The notes below the pieces were generated by a model. The model had not been told where the DNA came from. It ran no database searches and saw only the letters and a list, made by a program, of their open reading frames with translations. The translations under genes and the position numbers were made by a program. DNA of 64,000 nt from Epiperipatus broadwayi (lineage: Eukaryota > Onychophora > Udeonychophora > Euonychophora > Peripatidae). Below, in pieces: positions 12,589-26,284 of the stretch (position 1 is its first letter; each line of letters opens with the position of its first letter). The DNA lies in assembly GCA_028023455.1 (NCBI GenBank), contig JAQFVV010000321.1, positions 1 through 64,000 on the forward strand, in the 5' to 3' direction.

Positions 12589-14992
12589 GCTAACATATAA
12601 ATAAAACAAGCTACTATCCATTATCCTACTGATATAGTGACAGCCTTAACATTCTTGTTATAAAAGTTAAAAAGATAAAAAGATGATTACTGCATCCTTA
12701 TATCATTATTAGGCAACTAAGTCTTCAGCCATCAAGAAATTTTTCATAGCTTAAAACATGTGAAAAGAGTTGCAGTGAAAAGCCTGAAAAAATGCTAAAT
12801 CATATCTTTAAAAATGAGCACAGCATTAATAAAAACTTTGATAATTTTTTATAATTCTCTACTAGAAATGTTGGGCACTGAAATAAAAGGCTAGATAAAA
12901 TTTAACATTTTTCAAGTTTGGGGTTAATTAAGTAAGAGTTTCAAAAATATCATGATAAGCTTATTTATTAAACATTTCACCATTTATTTGTCATTAAAAA
13001 TATTGTATATGTGTGTAATTTATATGGAAGAAAAAATATATATCTAATGTCATGTTATCTAATAATTACTTATATAGAATAAAATTGGTTAATCATACAA
13101 TATACAAGCATGTAAATGAATAAATAACTAATCACTGACATCAATGCATAGAGAAAATCAACAACTATTTCATCATTACACAGTATCTTATCCTGGAATA
13201 AGGATCTCATCATGTGACCCTGGAAATTAACTCACTCCTCCCTATTCATTCATCAATAAGTATTTTAAATTAAAATTGCATGATTCTATTTAAAAGAGAA
13301 AGAGAAATTAAAACTCGAAAAAATGCATATATGTGTGTGTAAAATAACAAGTTACCCATTAACAATATATATAAATTTTAAATTATAATAATGATGGATA
13401 ATAATATATGTTTAATTAAACAGAAGTAATTGAAAGTATTGTTTGTATGCAGAGGTGTGTGTTTTTAAGAAAACATATATAAAAAAGAGCTGGCTATTTT
13501 TGACATTTCTTTGCCTATTAATTACTCAACTATTTTAATCTCATTCTTTTTTTATAATAAAGCATTCAAAATTATACTCTTGCACTTTAGGCATCCTGGA
13601 AAGATGGAATGTTAACAGTAAAAATTATGGGGTTGCTTGTTATAGTCCCTGGGCAAGCAAGCAGAAGTCCCACACTATAATTGAATTCTCAGCTGCCATA
13701 GGATGTTCATGTAACCACTTGGTGCTTTGATTTAAAAAATGTCATTTCCTCAACATTTTTGAATCCTAAGTGATTGTTTAAAATTATACTCTTTCTATAT
13801 ATATATATGAATAAAATTGAAAACTATTTCTATTATTAAAGAACTATAAAAGTTTTGAAGCTATGTAATATTGTAATGTTTTTATGCATACTTTTTACTT
13901 CTGTTTTTAAAACAATTAAAGATACTAATTTTTAGTGATTATTTATTAATTTCCAACATTACTATCTCTTTATACATAGGTTTTCTTCGAGATTTAATGT
14001 ATACACAGTATGTTCCAGCAAAAACTGACTCCAAACTAACTCCAAAACTTTCTCTGAATAAATGTGTTATATAGCAATACACTTTAATCTTTTACCACTA
14101 CAATTTTAAGGTACTAGTATGTCTAGATTACGAGTATGGAATGAAATACACCATTATGGATTGTCTTCAATGCTCCCTGCCATCGCAAAATTTTGCAAAC
14201 TACTTGAGACCACTTTTGTAACTCATGGATTCATTTGCATATACAGTATGAATCATTTCAAATGTTTCAGTGACAAAAGATGTGTTAGCATATTGTTTCA
14301 TCATGGATTAAACGTATGAAATGCGTTGTTAAAATTCATAACTCATGATCCAGACAAACTAGCATCTTAAGAATTCTCCTAAAAATAAACAAAAAATTAC
14401 TTTGGCAGTTGGATTTATTCACAAATTTCTAATATTTAAATACTCATCATAGAAAATAATTGCCATTCTATAATAAAGTTGAATTTAAGAAACAACATTA
14501 TAATGCATATTTTTTTCTCTCTTAAAATCATCAAAAGATATGCTTACAAATTATAAGAGGAAATAAAAAATGTTTTTATGTCTATCATAAAATGAGCAAC
14601 AAGATTGGGATCAAAAAGTTCACATTTGGCTCACGTACCATAGTTTTCTGATCCCCATTTTAGAACAATACTACTACAGCCTCGAACTTTTATAACTGAG
14701 TCATACATATCCCAAAGACCAAAGCAGGCAACTAAATCATATGTCATCAATAAGAACCTCAAAGTTCCTTAAGCCTATATAATTCTTTACAATCCACACA
14801 AGCTTCTTTTAGCCTATGAAATTCTTCCTAGCCCACTATAAACTTCTCACAGCCAATCATATATTTATGAATTCATCACAAAAGCTCTTTCTGCCAATAA
14901 GATCTTTCATTATCCATCATCCCAGTACAAACAAATCAAATCCAAATCCATCTTCACAAGCAACCTAATTTTTATTGCTTAATAAATGATTC
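12589..14992. other. No feature recognised
   Basis: AT-rich with scattered AT dinucleotide tracts. The 66-codon frame at 14119-14319 has no family I recognise. Confidence 0.5.
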
Positions 14993-15063
14993 TATCCAAT
15001 ATATATATATTGAGATGGCTATGTGTCTCATGGCATAAGTAGTGTGTGTGCATATATATATAT

Positions 15064-17015
15064 TGTAACGATATATAAATATGTCGTTACATTAATTTAA
15101 AAGAAAAACAAAGTTCGCAAATAAAAATAAATATATTAAAAATCTATAAAAAAACTAAACGCTAAAATTAAAATGTTGTTAAATATATATATTCGCACAG
15201 ATGCTAAACTTTAAAAATATTTTTTTTTTATATATATAAATAAAAAAAAGTATTTGAACGTATTTTTTTTTTGATAAAAAAATACAAGAGTTAAATATTA
15301 AAATATTTAATATAAGTTAAAATAAAAACAGGTATTAATTAATTCCTGTAATCTATAAATGGAAATGATTGTTTATTATTTGAAAAACAAGCTAGCCCTC
15401 AAGGCTCTTATGTAATTAAAGGGTCAGATGGAAATTAGATAAGAGAAATTAGCTTGACCAATGGAAGCACCAAGCCTTGGCTCGGACCCTAACGAAAGTG
15501 ATGGATTGGTGACGTTTTGTTGTTTGAATCCGTGTGGATAATATAAAAAGGAGAAATATTGAGTATTGGGGAGTTCCAGCTGTTTGTTTTTAGAGAGTGG
15601 TGATGGAGACGCACATATCACACACTCTCTCTCTATTTTAAAAAAATGAACTGATTGTGATACCGAAATGAACCAGCTAATGCTACCTCCGGAACATCTG
15701 ACCGGGTTTCAAACAAGGACTCCATGGAAAAACAAGAACCTGGACTCTTCTTCCGTAAGCTATTAACAATGAACTTAAAAAAAATTTTAAGAACTTTCGT
15801 GCAAGCAATTTAAATGTTAAAAATGGAATTTCTATCTGATCTTTAAGTTTAAAATCAATTGATGTTTAATTTTATATGTTTGTTATTGATAAAAAAAATC
15901 ATTTCCATTCATTTTAATTGTATAAATTATTTATTGTTTAAATTTTAAATGCATAAAATTTAAAGTTGGGTATAGACGTTGCATAGATTCGTTAGCGGTT
16001 GATGATGTTGAGATTTTCACAGTCGATTAGAATGTATAGGTCAACGATGTTAATGCAGGCACCTCATGGTGAGTGCCATGGGTTTTGTGTATTCCCTTTT
16101 TTGCAATTGACGTTATCGATGATTTTGTATTTTGATCGATTGTGTTTAATTTGGATGTTTTTGACCGTGGAATCTGTGCAGTCGATCTATACTTAACATT
16201 TTAAAACAAATTGTATAAAAGTTATCTGTGCGAACATATCTAAATGATAAATTTAAGTCGGGCGTGTACGGCTATATAGTTTTGTAAGGTTATATTAAGG
16301 GAGGGTAATCTTAGGTTATTTGTTTCGTGGTTGAATTGGCTCAATGGTTTCGATATATTTGTGTAGTTAGTAAATGTAGCAGGAGATCCGCCATGTGCAG
16401 GATTACATATATACGCCACACAACCTCTGTTGCCTATGGAATTGGATAGTAAGATGCAAGACGCAATCCATTCCTATGGAGTTTTATGTTTATTGTTCTA
16501 CTCGCCATCAGAAGTAGCATTCCTGGTGGTGGAGAGCAACAATGTCTTCTCACTATACTGTTCAGATGTACATTCCTGACAGTATAGTCTATTTAGTGCC
16601 GTTGAATTTTCATGCTACATTGAATACATAAATGTATCGGATGATTGGCGTCAGTTTGACTTTGAACTTTTAGCATAGGGTTAAATAAGGGAAGAATATT
16701 GTCTTTTCAAATGCAGATCTATGTAGCCTATTCATACCCGACCCTCTAAATAAAATATTAAACATTATAGCAAGCTATTTTAAATGTAAAATTAAAAATT
16801 AAGATAAAAATCTAAATGTTAAACTTATTCCTCGAATTTAGAATGATTTTATATGTGCGTAAATAAATATTTTTCTGTGTTAATTTCTGGCAGTGGCTTT
16901 TATTATTTTTTTATATTTATATCTAAGGTTATATATTTTATTATCTCTGCGTCTCCACTGAGCTAGTGACAATGGGCTAATGATCTAAATATGTAAATAA
17001 AGTGGAATCCTAACA
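15064..17015 (+). mobile_element. Putative solo LTR or LTR-like insertion
   Basis: Begins TGTAACG and could end at CCTAACA (17015), in keeping with TG...CA LTR ends. It contains a TATA-like box in context (ATAATATAAAAAGG near 15540), a downstream GC-richer transcribed-looking region with a possible splice donor (CCGTAAGC near 15754), and an AATAAA-rich 3' part. It is flanked on both sides by related sequence: ATATATATTGAGATGGC...CTCATGGCA at 14998-15045 and ATTGTCACAGATG...CTCATGGCA at 17041-17067. No clean 5-bp duplication was found and no coding part is present. Confidence 0.35.
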
Positions 17016-17067
17016 ATTTTTTATCAATATATATATATATATTGTCACAGATGTATCTCATGGCATT

Positions 17068-19200
17068 TTACAGCATAGTAGGTGGGTACATGAATATATA
17101 TAAAGTTAAAATGAAAAGTAGAAATAAAAGCAAACAAAAATTTTTTGTAGATATTTTCTATATTATACTGGAATAAAATTATTATAAACTGTAGCTTTAA
17201 ATCAAACATTTAAAAAGGTCTAACGTTTTACTAATTTTGTTTTTAAAATTAAAACAAGCAAGCATGTTTTTATGTTACAATAGATATACTGGTAATTATA
17301 AAATTTACTATTTATTTTGATTACATTAAGAATTTTTTTTAGTTAATGCTAATTTTGATAAAATCCTACAAAGTTGTTTTTGAAAGAATTACGTTGAATT
17401 GAGAAGTATTAACTTTTTTCAATCAAGATAAAGAAAACTGTTTTTTTCTAATTCAACCCTGACTATAAAAAAGATAAAAAAAGATTAGAGAAGTTTTTAC
17501 AGATTGTGACAGCAAGATGGCTGTGAAGTTATAACTGAAGGCAAGGGACAGTGTGTACAACCACACACAATGGTAGTTTGAATTCACATGGAAGCAAGTC
17601 CCAGTTTTTATGTCATTCATATCTTGTATATATGTATTAGATGGCATAGAGACTAAAGGTAGGTTACTGCAGGACAATTTACTAGATTATACCTTTCCCA
17701 AAGATGACAATAAATCAGTATATGGTTTTAGAAGGGACTGGCTTACCAAGAGATTACCATGCTAGAAAGTTTTATCACTATGCAAAGAAGCACAAAGGTA
17801 CTATGTCATGTATATAAAGTATTTACAAATATCATCTGGTTTTAAAGGTAAATAATTTTTGACTAAATCATTCAATTGAAACTAGAATAATGAAAGAAAA
17901 TAATAAATGATCATTTCCACTTTTATTTATTAAATGTGAAACTCGGGAACTTTATTTAATGAAAATAACAATTGTTAAAATCTCTAATTTAAAAATAAAA
18001 CAATATCTAAAATCAAAGGATTCATTCATAAATGATTTTATTTTGAAATTTCAAAAAAGTAAATTCAGAAACTCTTATTGTAAATGAAGAAACAAAAAAC
18101 CAAAGGTGTTTTTTAAGAAAAGAACTTTCCAAACTGAATCTCACAATTTTTTTTAAAGAAAACTTTTTTTACCATTAGAAATAATGAATTAATTAATAAC
18201 TTTTATTCATAGTATTTCTTTTTTATATATAAACACACATACATGTGAATTTATGTACATTTTGACCTTAAATTAATTGCCTTGTGAAAATATTTTATGA
18301 GAATAAGTTTTTTAACTAATGAAATATCATTAGAATATATATGCCTATATGTGCTCACATCTGAATGAGTATCCAAACATATATTAAATCAATCATTATT
18401 CCTGTATCATTAAAAATGGATGTTTTAAACAGAGCCATCTGTGCTTTTCTGTATCATGTAAACATCTGTGTCATGTAAACATCTAATTTCTGTAAATTGT
18501 TAAATTATTATGTATTATAAAAATGAATTTCATTTATAGGTTTATGACAATTCAGATATGTTCATTTTATATTACACCAGCATGTTTGTATATAGATATA
18601 TGTTTTGTATATTGAGATATTTGTAAAGCTTTTTTTTTTGTGGAATGCCAATTTCTAATTAATAAAGTTATAATTGATTATTTAAATTATTCCAGTGAAT
18701 TTATTTAATCCTAAAATATAAATTAGTGTGCATTGTATTATATCTCTTGCTCACAGTTCACTGAGCTGGATTTGTGCATAATGTTCTGTTATATAAAAAG
18801 GGTTATGTTTAGTGTTATGGACCGCCATTTGATAATGATTTCATTATTTTTCTAATGCTGGATGGTACAAAGTAAGTTTATGCACTAGATTTCATTTAAT
18901 TATTTATTGAGAAATTAAGTTTATAGTTGGCCAGTACATTAATGGTACTAAGAAGACAGAGAAATGATGATGATCAGCATGTTTTAGTATCCCAGCATTA
19001 TTTTTTAATTGTTATATTCTTATGGATTAGCACTTAAGTTTGTGCATCCAAATTATGTTATATTGCAACCCTAAGTTTGGTAAAAGCTAAATAATTAGCC
19101 TGGTCTATAGTAGACCCATTTCAAATCCACTCACAAGATTGACTGTTGAGTTTTATTATTGATCATTCATGATGATGAATGATTATTATTCATTTGTAAT
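17068..19200. other. No feature recognised
   Basis: AT-rich; several short frames without known motifs. Confidence 0.5.
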
Positions 19201-19499
19201 TCTGGGTGAATGAACTTATAGTTAATTCTGTGTTGATCTCTTATGCTTCTCATATTCATCTCTCATGCTCATGCCCCATTATATTATTTGTACATTTAGA
19301 ATCTTTAACTGGGGCTGATGATGATGATTTTCCCATCACGCCAGGTTCACTCCAGATTCCATATCATTACAATATATATGGAAATCTTCAATGCATGGAG
19401 TTCCCCAAGAAAGCACTTAACCTAAACCAACAGCCTGAGACCAAGAGTCAAAGTAAACTGATACTTAAAACTATATGCTGAAGATTATTGGATTAATTT

Positions 19500-20570
19500 C
19501 CACATAGCTACATTGGTAATAGATGAATGTGTGGCTACTTAGATCTCAAGCTCTGGTATTTATTTTCTCTATGTAAAATTTTAGTATGATTAGTCATTCC
19601 AATCATGTTTGAACATTTTTTCAATATCCCTCAGCTAATGATTTCTATGCTAGCACTTTTCACACAAATTTGCAATTCCATCATAAATTGCTTTAATCCA
19701 TTAATGTCCATCTTTTTAATGAAGAGATTTGTGGGAGTTTGTCTAATTCTCTTTTCAATTGTAATGTTTTACTCTATATTTTATTTTCCCAAAACAGGCT
19801 TTTTCCTCTTATTTGAATGGCTATTTTTAAGGTTTGCAACTGGTCTAATTACTTTATAGGTTCTTGTATTTTATCTACCATTTGCTTTAGTGTGAAAATT
19901 TTGTACTTGTTCAAAATTAGCTCATAAATCATTTTTTTCTTAATGGCTACATCATATCAAATCAAAATATTAAGAGTTACTATAAGTCTACAGTTTGACT
20001 TGCCCTACATATGAATTTCCTTTGTAAAATCTCCATTCCTGCAATTTTTATTGCCTGTTTCGTAGAATTACATGAGATATATGGCAGGATGATGGACGAG
20101 TGCTAAAATCATCATTCAATTTTCTTATTACCTTCTGGTAAATTAGGCTCACATAAACTCATTAATATTTCTATAAATCTCATTCCTAAAATACATAAGA
20201 GTGCTGTTATTCTATGTTTATTGTTCTCGATTGCATTCACTTTTAAAAAATTCTCTACTTGTAAGTAAGCAGCATTACTATTATCAAACTCTGCAATACA
20301 GGTTTGTCTAAATGATGTCATAATTTTCAATTTTTCTCATTTTCATAGTTTATTTGCATCTGTTGCACTGCATCAATTTTTTAATTATGCAATCTGTTTT
20401 GATATTGTCTACGTAATCTGAATTTCAAGTAACAATACCCTAACTGCAACAATGTCTCCTGGTTTTGAATCTCATAATTCCATTCCTCAGCCAGTCCATT
20501 GAGCTCATACTATTTATTTCATACATCAGTCTTTTCTTTCTTGAGATTAATTGTTATCAACTAGGAGTTT
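19500..20570 (-). pseudogene. Ty3/gypsy gag relic
   Basis: A 72-codon minus-strand frame at 20112-20330 with FDNSNAAYLQVENFLKVNAI, then NNKHRITALLCILGMRFIEI and LMSLCEPNLPEG. This matches the capsid region pattern of Ty3/gypsy Gag (aromatic-rich start, ANxI, K-R-ALL, L--L--P--P). Decayed continuation can be followed to about 19500. It lies beyond the 21355-21753 LTR, i.e. downstream of the pol-bearing element on the same strand. Confidence 0.6.
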
Positions 20571-20627
20571 GACATATTTATATGATAATATTAAGTATAT
20601 CTGATCCATGGTGACCATGTTGTGCTT

Positions 20628-20720
20628 CTTTAATCTAAAATTCTATTGTCCAAACTACACATCATCCCTTACAATTTCTTTCATCTAAGATTCTATTGTC
20701 CAAATTATTCACCATCTTTT
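20628..20720. repeat. Imperfect tandem repeat of about 50 bp
   Basis: Two copies of CTAAAATTCTATTGTCCAAA / CTAAGATTCTATTGTCCAAA with similar flanks (TTCTTTAAT / TTTCTTTCAT). Confidence 0.55.
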
Positions 20721-21354
20721 ATAATTGAAACAAGAAATGCTCCAATTCTTTCATCTGAAAAATTATTTCTCAAAAAACAGTTTTTATCTTTACAATCGAA
20801 ATAACTAATTTCTATATTTGCCCATGTATTCATCAATTAAGAATCAATATTAAAAAATAATGCTAAAAATAAACTTCATTTTTAAAACATATTTTTCATT
20901 ACTGCTAAAATGTCACTATATCAACATCTTTATTTTTCCTAAAATTCCCTTCAGCATTAAATACTGCAATTCCTTTATTTTAAAAAAGTTGATTCTTAAT
21001 GCACTAAATTTTAAAATAGAAAAATTGCTACCTAAGTGACATTTTACCTTCAAGATGCAGAAATGTATCACTTATATAATAAACTTCATGTCCAAATTCA
21101 CTAAAGTTACTCTTTATTTGAATGCAAAATTAAATATTGTGATATCCTCTTACAGATATACTCACTCAACCTCAAAGATTCTTTTAACTGAGACCTAAGT
21201 CTTAGTAATCATTTCAGTATTAAAAGTTCAAACACTGGTTCCAAAAAAAAAAAAAATTTAATTCTTCAATTAATATCTTCTTATCAATTACAATAAACTG
21301 CTTCCAAATTAAAGCTACATAATATATATCCAGAATAATCTGATCACTAATGGC

Positions 21355-21753
21355 TGAATAAGCATCAAATGTTGCAATCAACAAAACAGCACTTAACATG
21401 GTGATGAAACTTAACAAATATGGGTTTATTAACATTACATAGATGAAGATACAATTATCCATTTTTACTTTACTAGACAATCTTTTTGCAATGTCACAAA
21501 GTTGTAGCTCATATATAACAGACACTATTTCCAATTAGATACAGTACTAGTCAGATCTCTGCATACTTCTGCATGAATTTTTGGGGTTTTTATACCCTTA
21601 AGATTAATTTTCTAGTGTACAATCAATTAATGGAGAGAATATTTAATTTCATGTCTGATTAATTTTTATGTACAAACACAATATTATCTTATATCAATTT
21701 AAAATATATATACAAATACACATGTAATGTTATTTTACTAGTCAGACAGAGCA
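21355..21753 (-). repeat. Ty3/gypsy LTR, low-coordinate copy
   Basis: Aligns with 25745-26998 once the 881-bp insertion there is removed: shared AGCATCAAATGTTGCAATC, GGGTTTATTAACATTACATAG, CTAGACAATC, CATACTTCTGCAT and terminal GTCAGACAGAGCA (TGCTCTGTCTGA on the minus strand). It acts as the 3' LTR of the pol-bearing element. Confidence 0.7.
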
Positions 21754-21851
21754 CTCCTCCCTGTACTCTAGAAAATCACTGAACTGTTTAATCACACACA
21801 TAGTCCTTAAATTGCTCAGGTCTTCCTTGTTTTCTCACCTTTCTCACTGGT

Positions 21852-22032
21852 TAAAAAATAGGCAAAACTCTCTATACATATTACCACTCAGTGCAAGCCA
21901 AAGTAATCAATGGATGCTAGAAGGTTTCTACATAAAATCCCCATCTAGTGCCTACTCATCCAATATCCCCAGACTAGTTTCTGGCTTGTGACCTTCATCA
22001 GTTAAGAGTAAGCATATGATGTTTATTGGCTA
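21852..22032 (-). mobile_element. Family-1 hammerhead element, 181-bp copy (copy D)
   Basis: Bounded by TCTCACTGGT (21842-21851) and TCTCAGTGGT (22033-22042), a 9/10 target-site duplication. One arm with a ribozyme and the family 3' signature (CTAGCATCCATTGATTACTT). Inserted in the internal part of the gypsy relic near its LTR. Confidence 0.7.
21960..22010 (-). ncRNA. Family-1 hammerhead motif, copy D
   Basis: CTGATGA at 21995-22001, GAAA at 21978-21981, stem III ACTAGT, GTC at 21972-21974. Stem II keeps three pairs (GGT/GCC). The 5' strand of stem I is degraded (ACTCTTAA), so the fold is weaker than in copies E and F. Confidence 0.6.
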
Positions 22033-22559
22033 TCTCAGTGGTATGATAGGTCATTCTTCCTCCACTCTATTTTTTCTGCCATCTTCATCAGTTTGATCTG
22101 CACTAAATCGTTTTTTTACTTGTACCTCTGATGATTTGTCAGGATAGTTATTCACTCTCATGGGATGAGCTTCCTCTATCTTCTCTGCCCTGGGTCTTTC
22201 CTCCTCTCATACTTTTAAAGATGCACAATATGGTTATTCTCTATCTCACGGGCTTTTTTTTTTTTTTTTGCTAATGGATAACACATTCTTTCATTCTTTA
22301 TTTAGAGTGATTCACTTTTGTGCCTTCTTAAATAGTTGATGTCTTCAGATTTCATTTCCATCAGATAGTCATATAATTCTTAGTTGTCTTGCAGTATTTT
22401 CAACACAACTTTGCTTCATCAGTTTTTGTAACACATCATGTAACCATATTGTTTCACTTATATTTCACTATTTTAATTGATTCTCTTTTTTCTCGATCTG
22501 ATTGCCTCATCAACAGTTCCAGGCATTTTTATCATAGCTCTGTTTGGTGTAAAATGTTG

Positions 22560-23110
22560 GAAAAACAAACCTGCATAAATATATAATTGATTTTATTTAA
22601 AGTCTGCTTTAACTTATGCAATGACTTCTCAGCTAATCCATTTGACTCAAAGTGATGCAGAGATGTTAAGATATGCCAAATCCCTTTATGACTAAAAAAT
22701 CTTTACTTGCAAAGAAACAAACATAGATCCATTGTCTGAAATGATAGTTTCTGAAAACTCATGGCATATGAATAGCTTATTTAATATTCTTACAGTATCC
22801 ACAATGCATGTACTTTTAACTACAATAAACATCACATGACCACCTCCTCTTAACTACTCTATATTCCAATCAGTTCAAATAAGAGCCATTGACTATCAAA
22901 AAAATAAGGCTATTGAAAGGATCAGCATGATCCATGTATATTCATTGCCATGGTTCAGTGGCTTGTGGTTATGGTTCTAATTTATTTGAGGTAGCCTAAC
23001 TATATATTGACAAGCTTTGCAGTGATTTTCTACCTGTTTAATATCATTACTCATATATAATCTTGCTACTTCTTTTATTCTGACTATGCCTGGATATCCT
23101 TCTTGCAATA
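22560..23110 (-). pseudogene. Ty3/gypsy integrase relic
   Basis: Frameshifted remnants of the zinc-binding region (EGYPGI-RIKEVARLY ... HCKACQ, about 23110-22990), the first catalytic block (IYMDHADPF near 22920) and the SDNGSMF ... HHFESNGLAEK block near 22740-22630. Confidence 0.8.
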
Positions 23111-23389
23111 AAATCTAACACTTGCCTCCTTCTGTAGTATTCAATAGACACGGTCTGTCATCAAAATATATCCTTTACACATTAACAAACTACCATCCCC
23201 AAAGTTCCAAATTTATTCTACTACATAACTTGGTCAATTTTGAGACCATCCTTCCTTAATCGACTTTGGCCATACTTGCACTATTTAAAATATTTGATTT
23301 CCTGGAGTCTATATAATTTTTTCAGTGGCACATGGTTCATCCTCACTTCTATACAATATGTTGGCATAGAATTTTTTTTTTGCTGGCTT

Positions 23390-24614
23390 GTACATGAATT
23401 CAATATCATAAGACACTAGTATATTCATTCAGTGATTTGCGTGATCTAAAGTATGCTTTAAATTTCCTAATATTCCTGAGGTTTATGACTTTTTAACTGC
23501 AAATACTATTGCTAGGGCTTTATTATCCAGTTGATTATCATTTCTTTCAGCCACTGATAAAGCTCTGGAAGCATATGCAATTAGGGATTCTCCTTCATAG
23601 ACTTGATCCATATCCAGAGGCATCCATGATCACAATTACTTCGTGATTATCTCTAGAATGAACAAGGAGTAGATTTGATATTAATGTTTTTTGTTTTATT
23701 AAAAACCATATCTTGTTAAATTTTCCACTTTTCTTTAGTAAACCATATAATGGAGTTGCTACATGAGATTTCACTTTTAAAAAACTCTTGAAGAAGTTTA
23801 GCAATCCCAAAAATGCTTGCAATTTATATTTTTAAGTTTTTATCTATTTTTGACAGCTCTCACTTTTTCTGGGTTCAAATATTTCCCTTTGCTATTAATC
23901 ACATGCTCTAAAAACTCAATTCCCCTTCTGCACCAAATATACTTCATAGAATTTTGCTATGCTCCAAATTTCCCTAATCTTTCATGTACTTTATTTAAAT
24001 ATGCATCTAATTTGCTCTCCATTTCTGTGGTTATGATACCATTTCTGTGGTTATTAAAATATCATTAGGGAATGATTCCCTTCATTCACTGTAACAGCCC
24101 ATCCACCTGAGCTTGAAACAATTTGGAGCAGTGATTATTCTATATGGCAATTTGTTATATCTAAACAATCTCAAATGTGTATTTATCATTAAAAATTCTG
24201 CTGTTCTTATTGATATCGATCTTAGAAAAATATGGCGCTTTTTGCAGTGATGGTAAAACCTGTTGAACATTGGGTACAAGTACAATTTGTTAATATACTT
24301 ACTCAGAATACGTAATAATCAATATATAAGTGAATAGTACCATCTGATTTTAATATCATTATAATGAGTGTTGCCCATGATGCTTCCTCAATATTTGTTA
24401 TTCATCTTCTCTCTACTAAATATTTTAAGTGTTCTTCTACTTTGACTTTAAACACAAAGGGTAGGTCTACAGATGGCAGATTGTTTTCCATTAATTCAAT
24501 ATCAATTAGCTGTGTATTTACTTCTGAATGACTTGTCTGAAACATCTGTGACAACTTTGTGTGCATCTCCGATTCCAAATTTACTTGTTTAATTATTTTT
24601 ATTCTAATGCCCAA
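23390..24614 (-). pseudogene. Ty3/gypsy reverse transcriptase and RNase H relic
   Basis: Pieces in shifted frames: DLPFVFKVKVEEHLKYLVE upstream of the palm (24402-24614), a palm relic (24082-24285), GIEFLEHVI and NPEKVRAV near 23900, QAFLGLLNFFKSFL with VATPLYGLLKKSGKF (23595-23822), the RNase H start MDASGYG, and IAYASRALS-AERN-NQLDNKALAIVFA near 23450-23560. Order and wording of these motifs fit gypsy Pol. Confidence 0.85.
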
Positions 24615-26225
24615 TGGCCTAAACTAATTTCTGCCTAGAATTGGACTTAAATCTTTTATAACTATTTACAGATTTCAAACTCTCTTTATTTACTTTCACA
24701 AGTATAGTTGTTATCCCTTGTATTTCTATAGGTTTCTTTTTACATCGGTCACTATTAAATCAGTTTAACTATTGGTAAATTTCTCTTATTTTTCTTTGTA
24801 ATATGCTACAAAAGTGACTATCAATCTCCATTCTGACTTTCAATGTGATGTGATTATTGTTTTATTTTTATTTTTATAACTGTTCCCTTCTCTGGATTTT
24901 CAGTCCAATACTAAATTGCTTTCTTTTCTGCTTTTTAAAACAAATTTGCATCAAATAGCATTCAGTGGTCACTTTTATATTTTCACTTTTATATGTTCCT
25001 GTATACAACAATAGCTTGTCTAGGTCTTATCAACACTATTTTGCTTCATTTTCTCTCGTTGCACTTTATTTAAACTACTGTTCTGAATTCAGTTATGTTT
25101 TCTAAGATAGCTTCATAAGCTACACATTTTTCAATACACATGGTTTCACTCAGCAATAATTATCTGGTCATGCTGTTGATCATTCACCACAATAGCTGTT
25201 TGAGAAGCATGTTTTCAAACTCTGTAACAAATTTACACTTTTTGTCAAGCATATGCAATCCTATGTCATAATCCTGTAACTTTTCACATTTTTGCCTGGT
25301 GTCTATTTTTAAACTTCAGATGTGCTGCATTTAGATGTAATAAGCTTAAACTGCCTGCTTAATTTCTCTTTCAATTCTTTGCATGATACATCTTCTGGAA
25401 CTTTTGAATCACAGAATCATTTAGCCAATTGTAGCACTCCTTTTCCTACTAATCACATTGTCACCACTTTTAGTTTCTTGATTAGCATACATCTTTCTTT
25501 CTGTATGATATGAATTTGTCATCCTACTGCACCATAGACTTTTACATAATGCCATCATTATTCCATTTGTTATTACTCCCAAATGACATTTGTTTTCACA
25601 ACTCTTGGCTTTTTTTTTATTTCTCTTCTTCATGGACTCTCTCTCTCTCACTGTTCCAAATGACTTTTTTTTTACTATTACACAGGTTCTCTTCAAGTGT
25701 TGAACTGTGCCAAAGTGTTATATCAAGGGGAAACCTAACCTCTACTACCTTAATAAGTATCAAATGTTCCAATCATTAAAAAACCAGCATGGCAATGAAA
25801 CTTAACATCTCTGGGTTTAGTAACATTGCATAGATGAACAGATATAATTATATCTATCTTTACAACTAGCTTACTAGACAATCCTTTTGCAATTTCACAA
25901 ATTTATAACCCATAAATAAGCACTATTTCTCACTTGATACATTACTATAGTCAGGCCTCTACACACTTCTGCATAATCTTTTAGAGGTTTTAATTCTAGA
26001 GATTTAGAGTGTATAGTCAGGAGGGCATTATTTAATATCCTATTTTTTATATACAAACATTTTATATAAACACAATATATCACATGATCACCATCTCTAT
26101 ACTAGCACATAATTTGTTGTAAACAAAGGCAAAACTCCCCATACAGTAGTGCCACCCTGTGCCAAACAGAGTAATCAATGGATGCCAGAAGGCTTGTGCA
26201 TAAAATCCCTATCTAGTGCCTACTT

Positions 26226-26284
26226 ATCCAATATCCCCAGACTAGTTTCTGGCTTGTGGCCATCATCAGTGAGGAGCCTTGGAT
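26226..26284 (-). ncRNA. Type I hammerhead ribozyme, family 1, copy E (best copy)
   Basis: Minus strand. Outer stem I ATCCAA/TTGGAT, internal loops GGC and TA, inner stem I TCCTCA/TGGGGA (six pairs, one G.U), core CTGATGA (26263-26269), stem II TGGC/GCCA with loop CACAA, core GAAA (26246-26249), minimal stem III AC-TA-GT, cleavage after GTC between 26240 and 26239. Every conserved core base and all helices are present, so self-cleavage of a transcript is plausible. ACTAGT is self-complementary, which would allow dimeric folding as in newt-type hammerheads. Confidence 0.78.

Larger units (their letters stand above)
22033..25744 (-). mobile_element. Decayed Ty3/gypsy retrotransposon, internal region
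   Basis: Minus strand from high to low coordinate: gag-like remnants (about 25700-25100), reverse transcriptase, RNase H, integrase zinc-binding region and integrase core, then the LTR at 21355-21753. Domain order RT-RNaseH-IN is diagnostic of Ty3/gypsy as opposed to copia. Many stops and frameshifts; no intact frame beyond 91 codons. Flanked by related LTRs. Confidence 0.85.
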
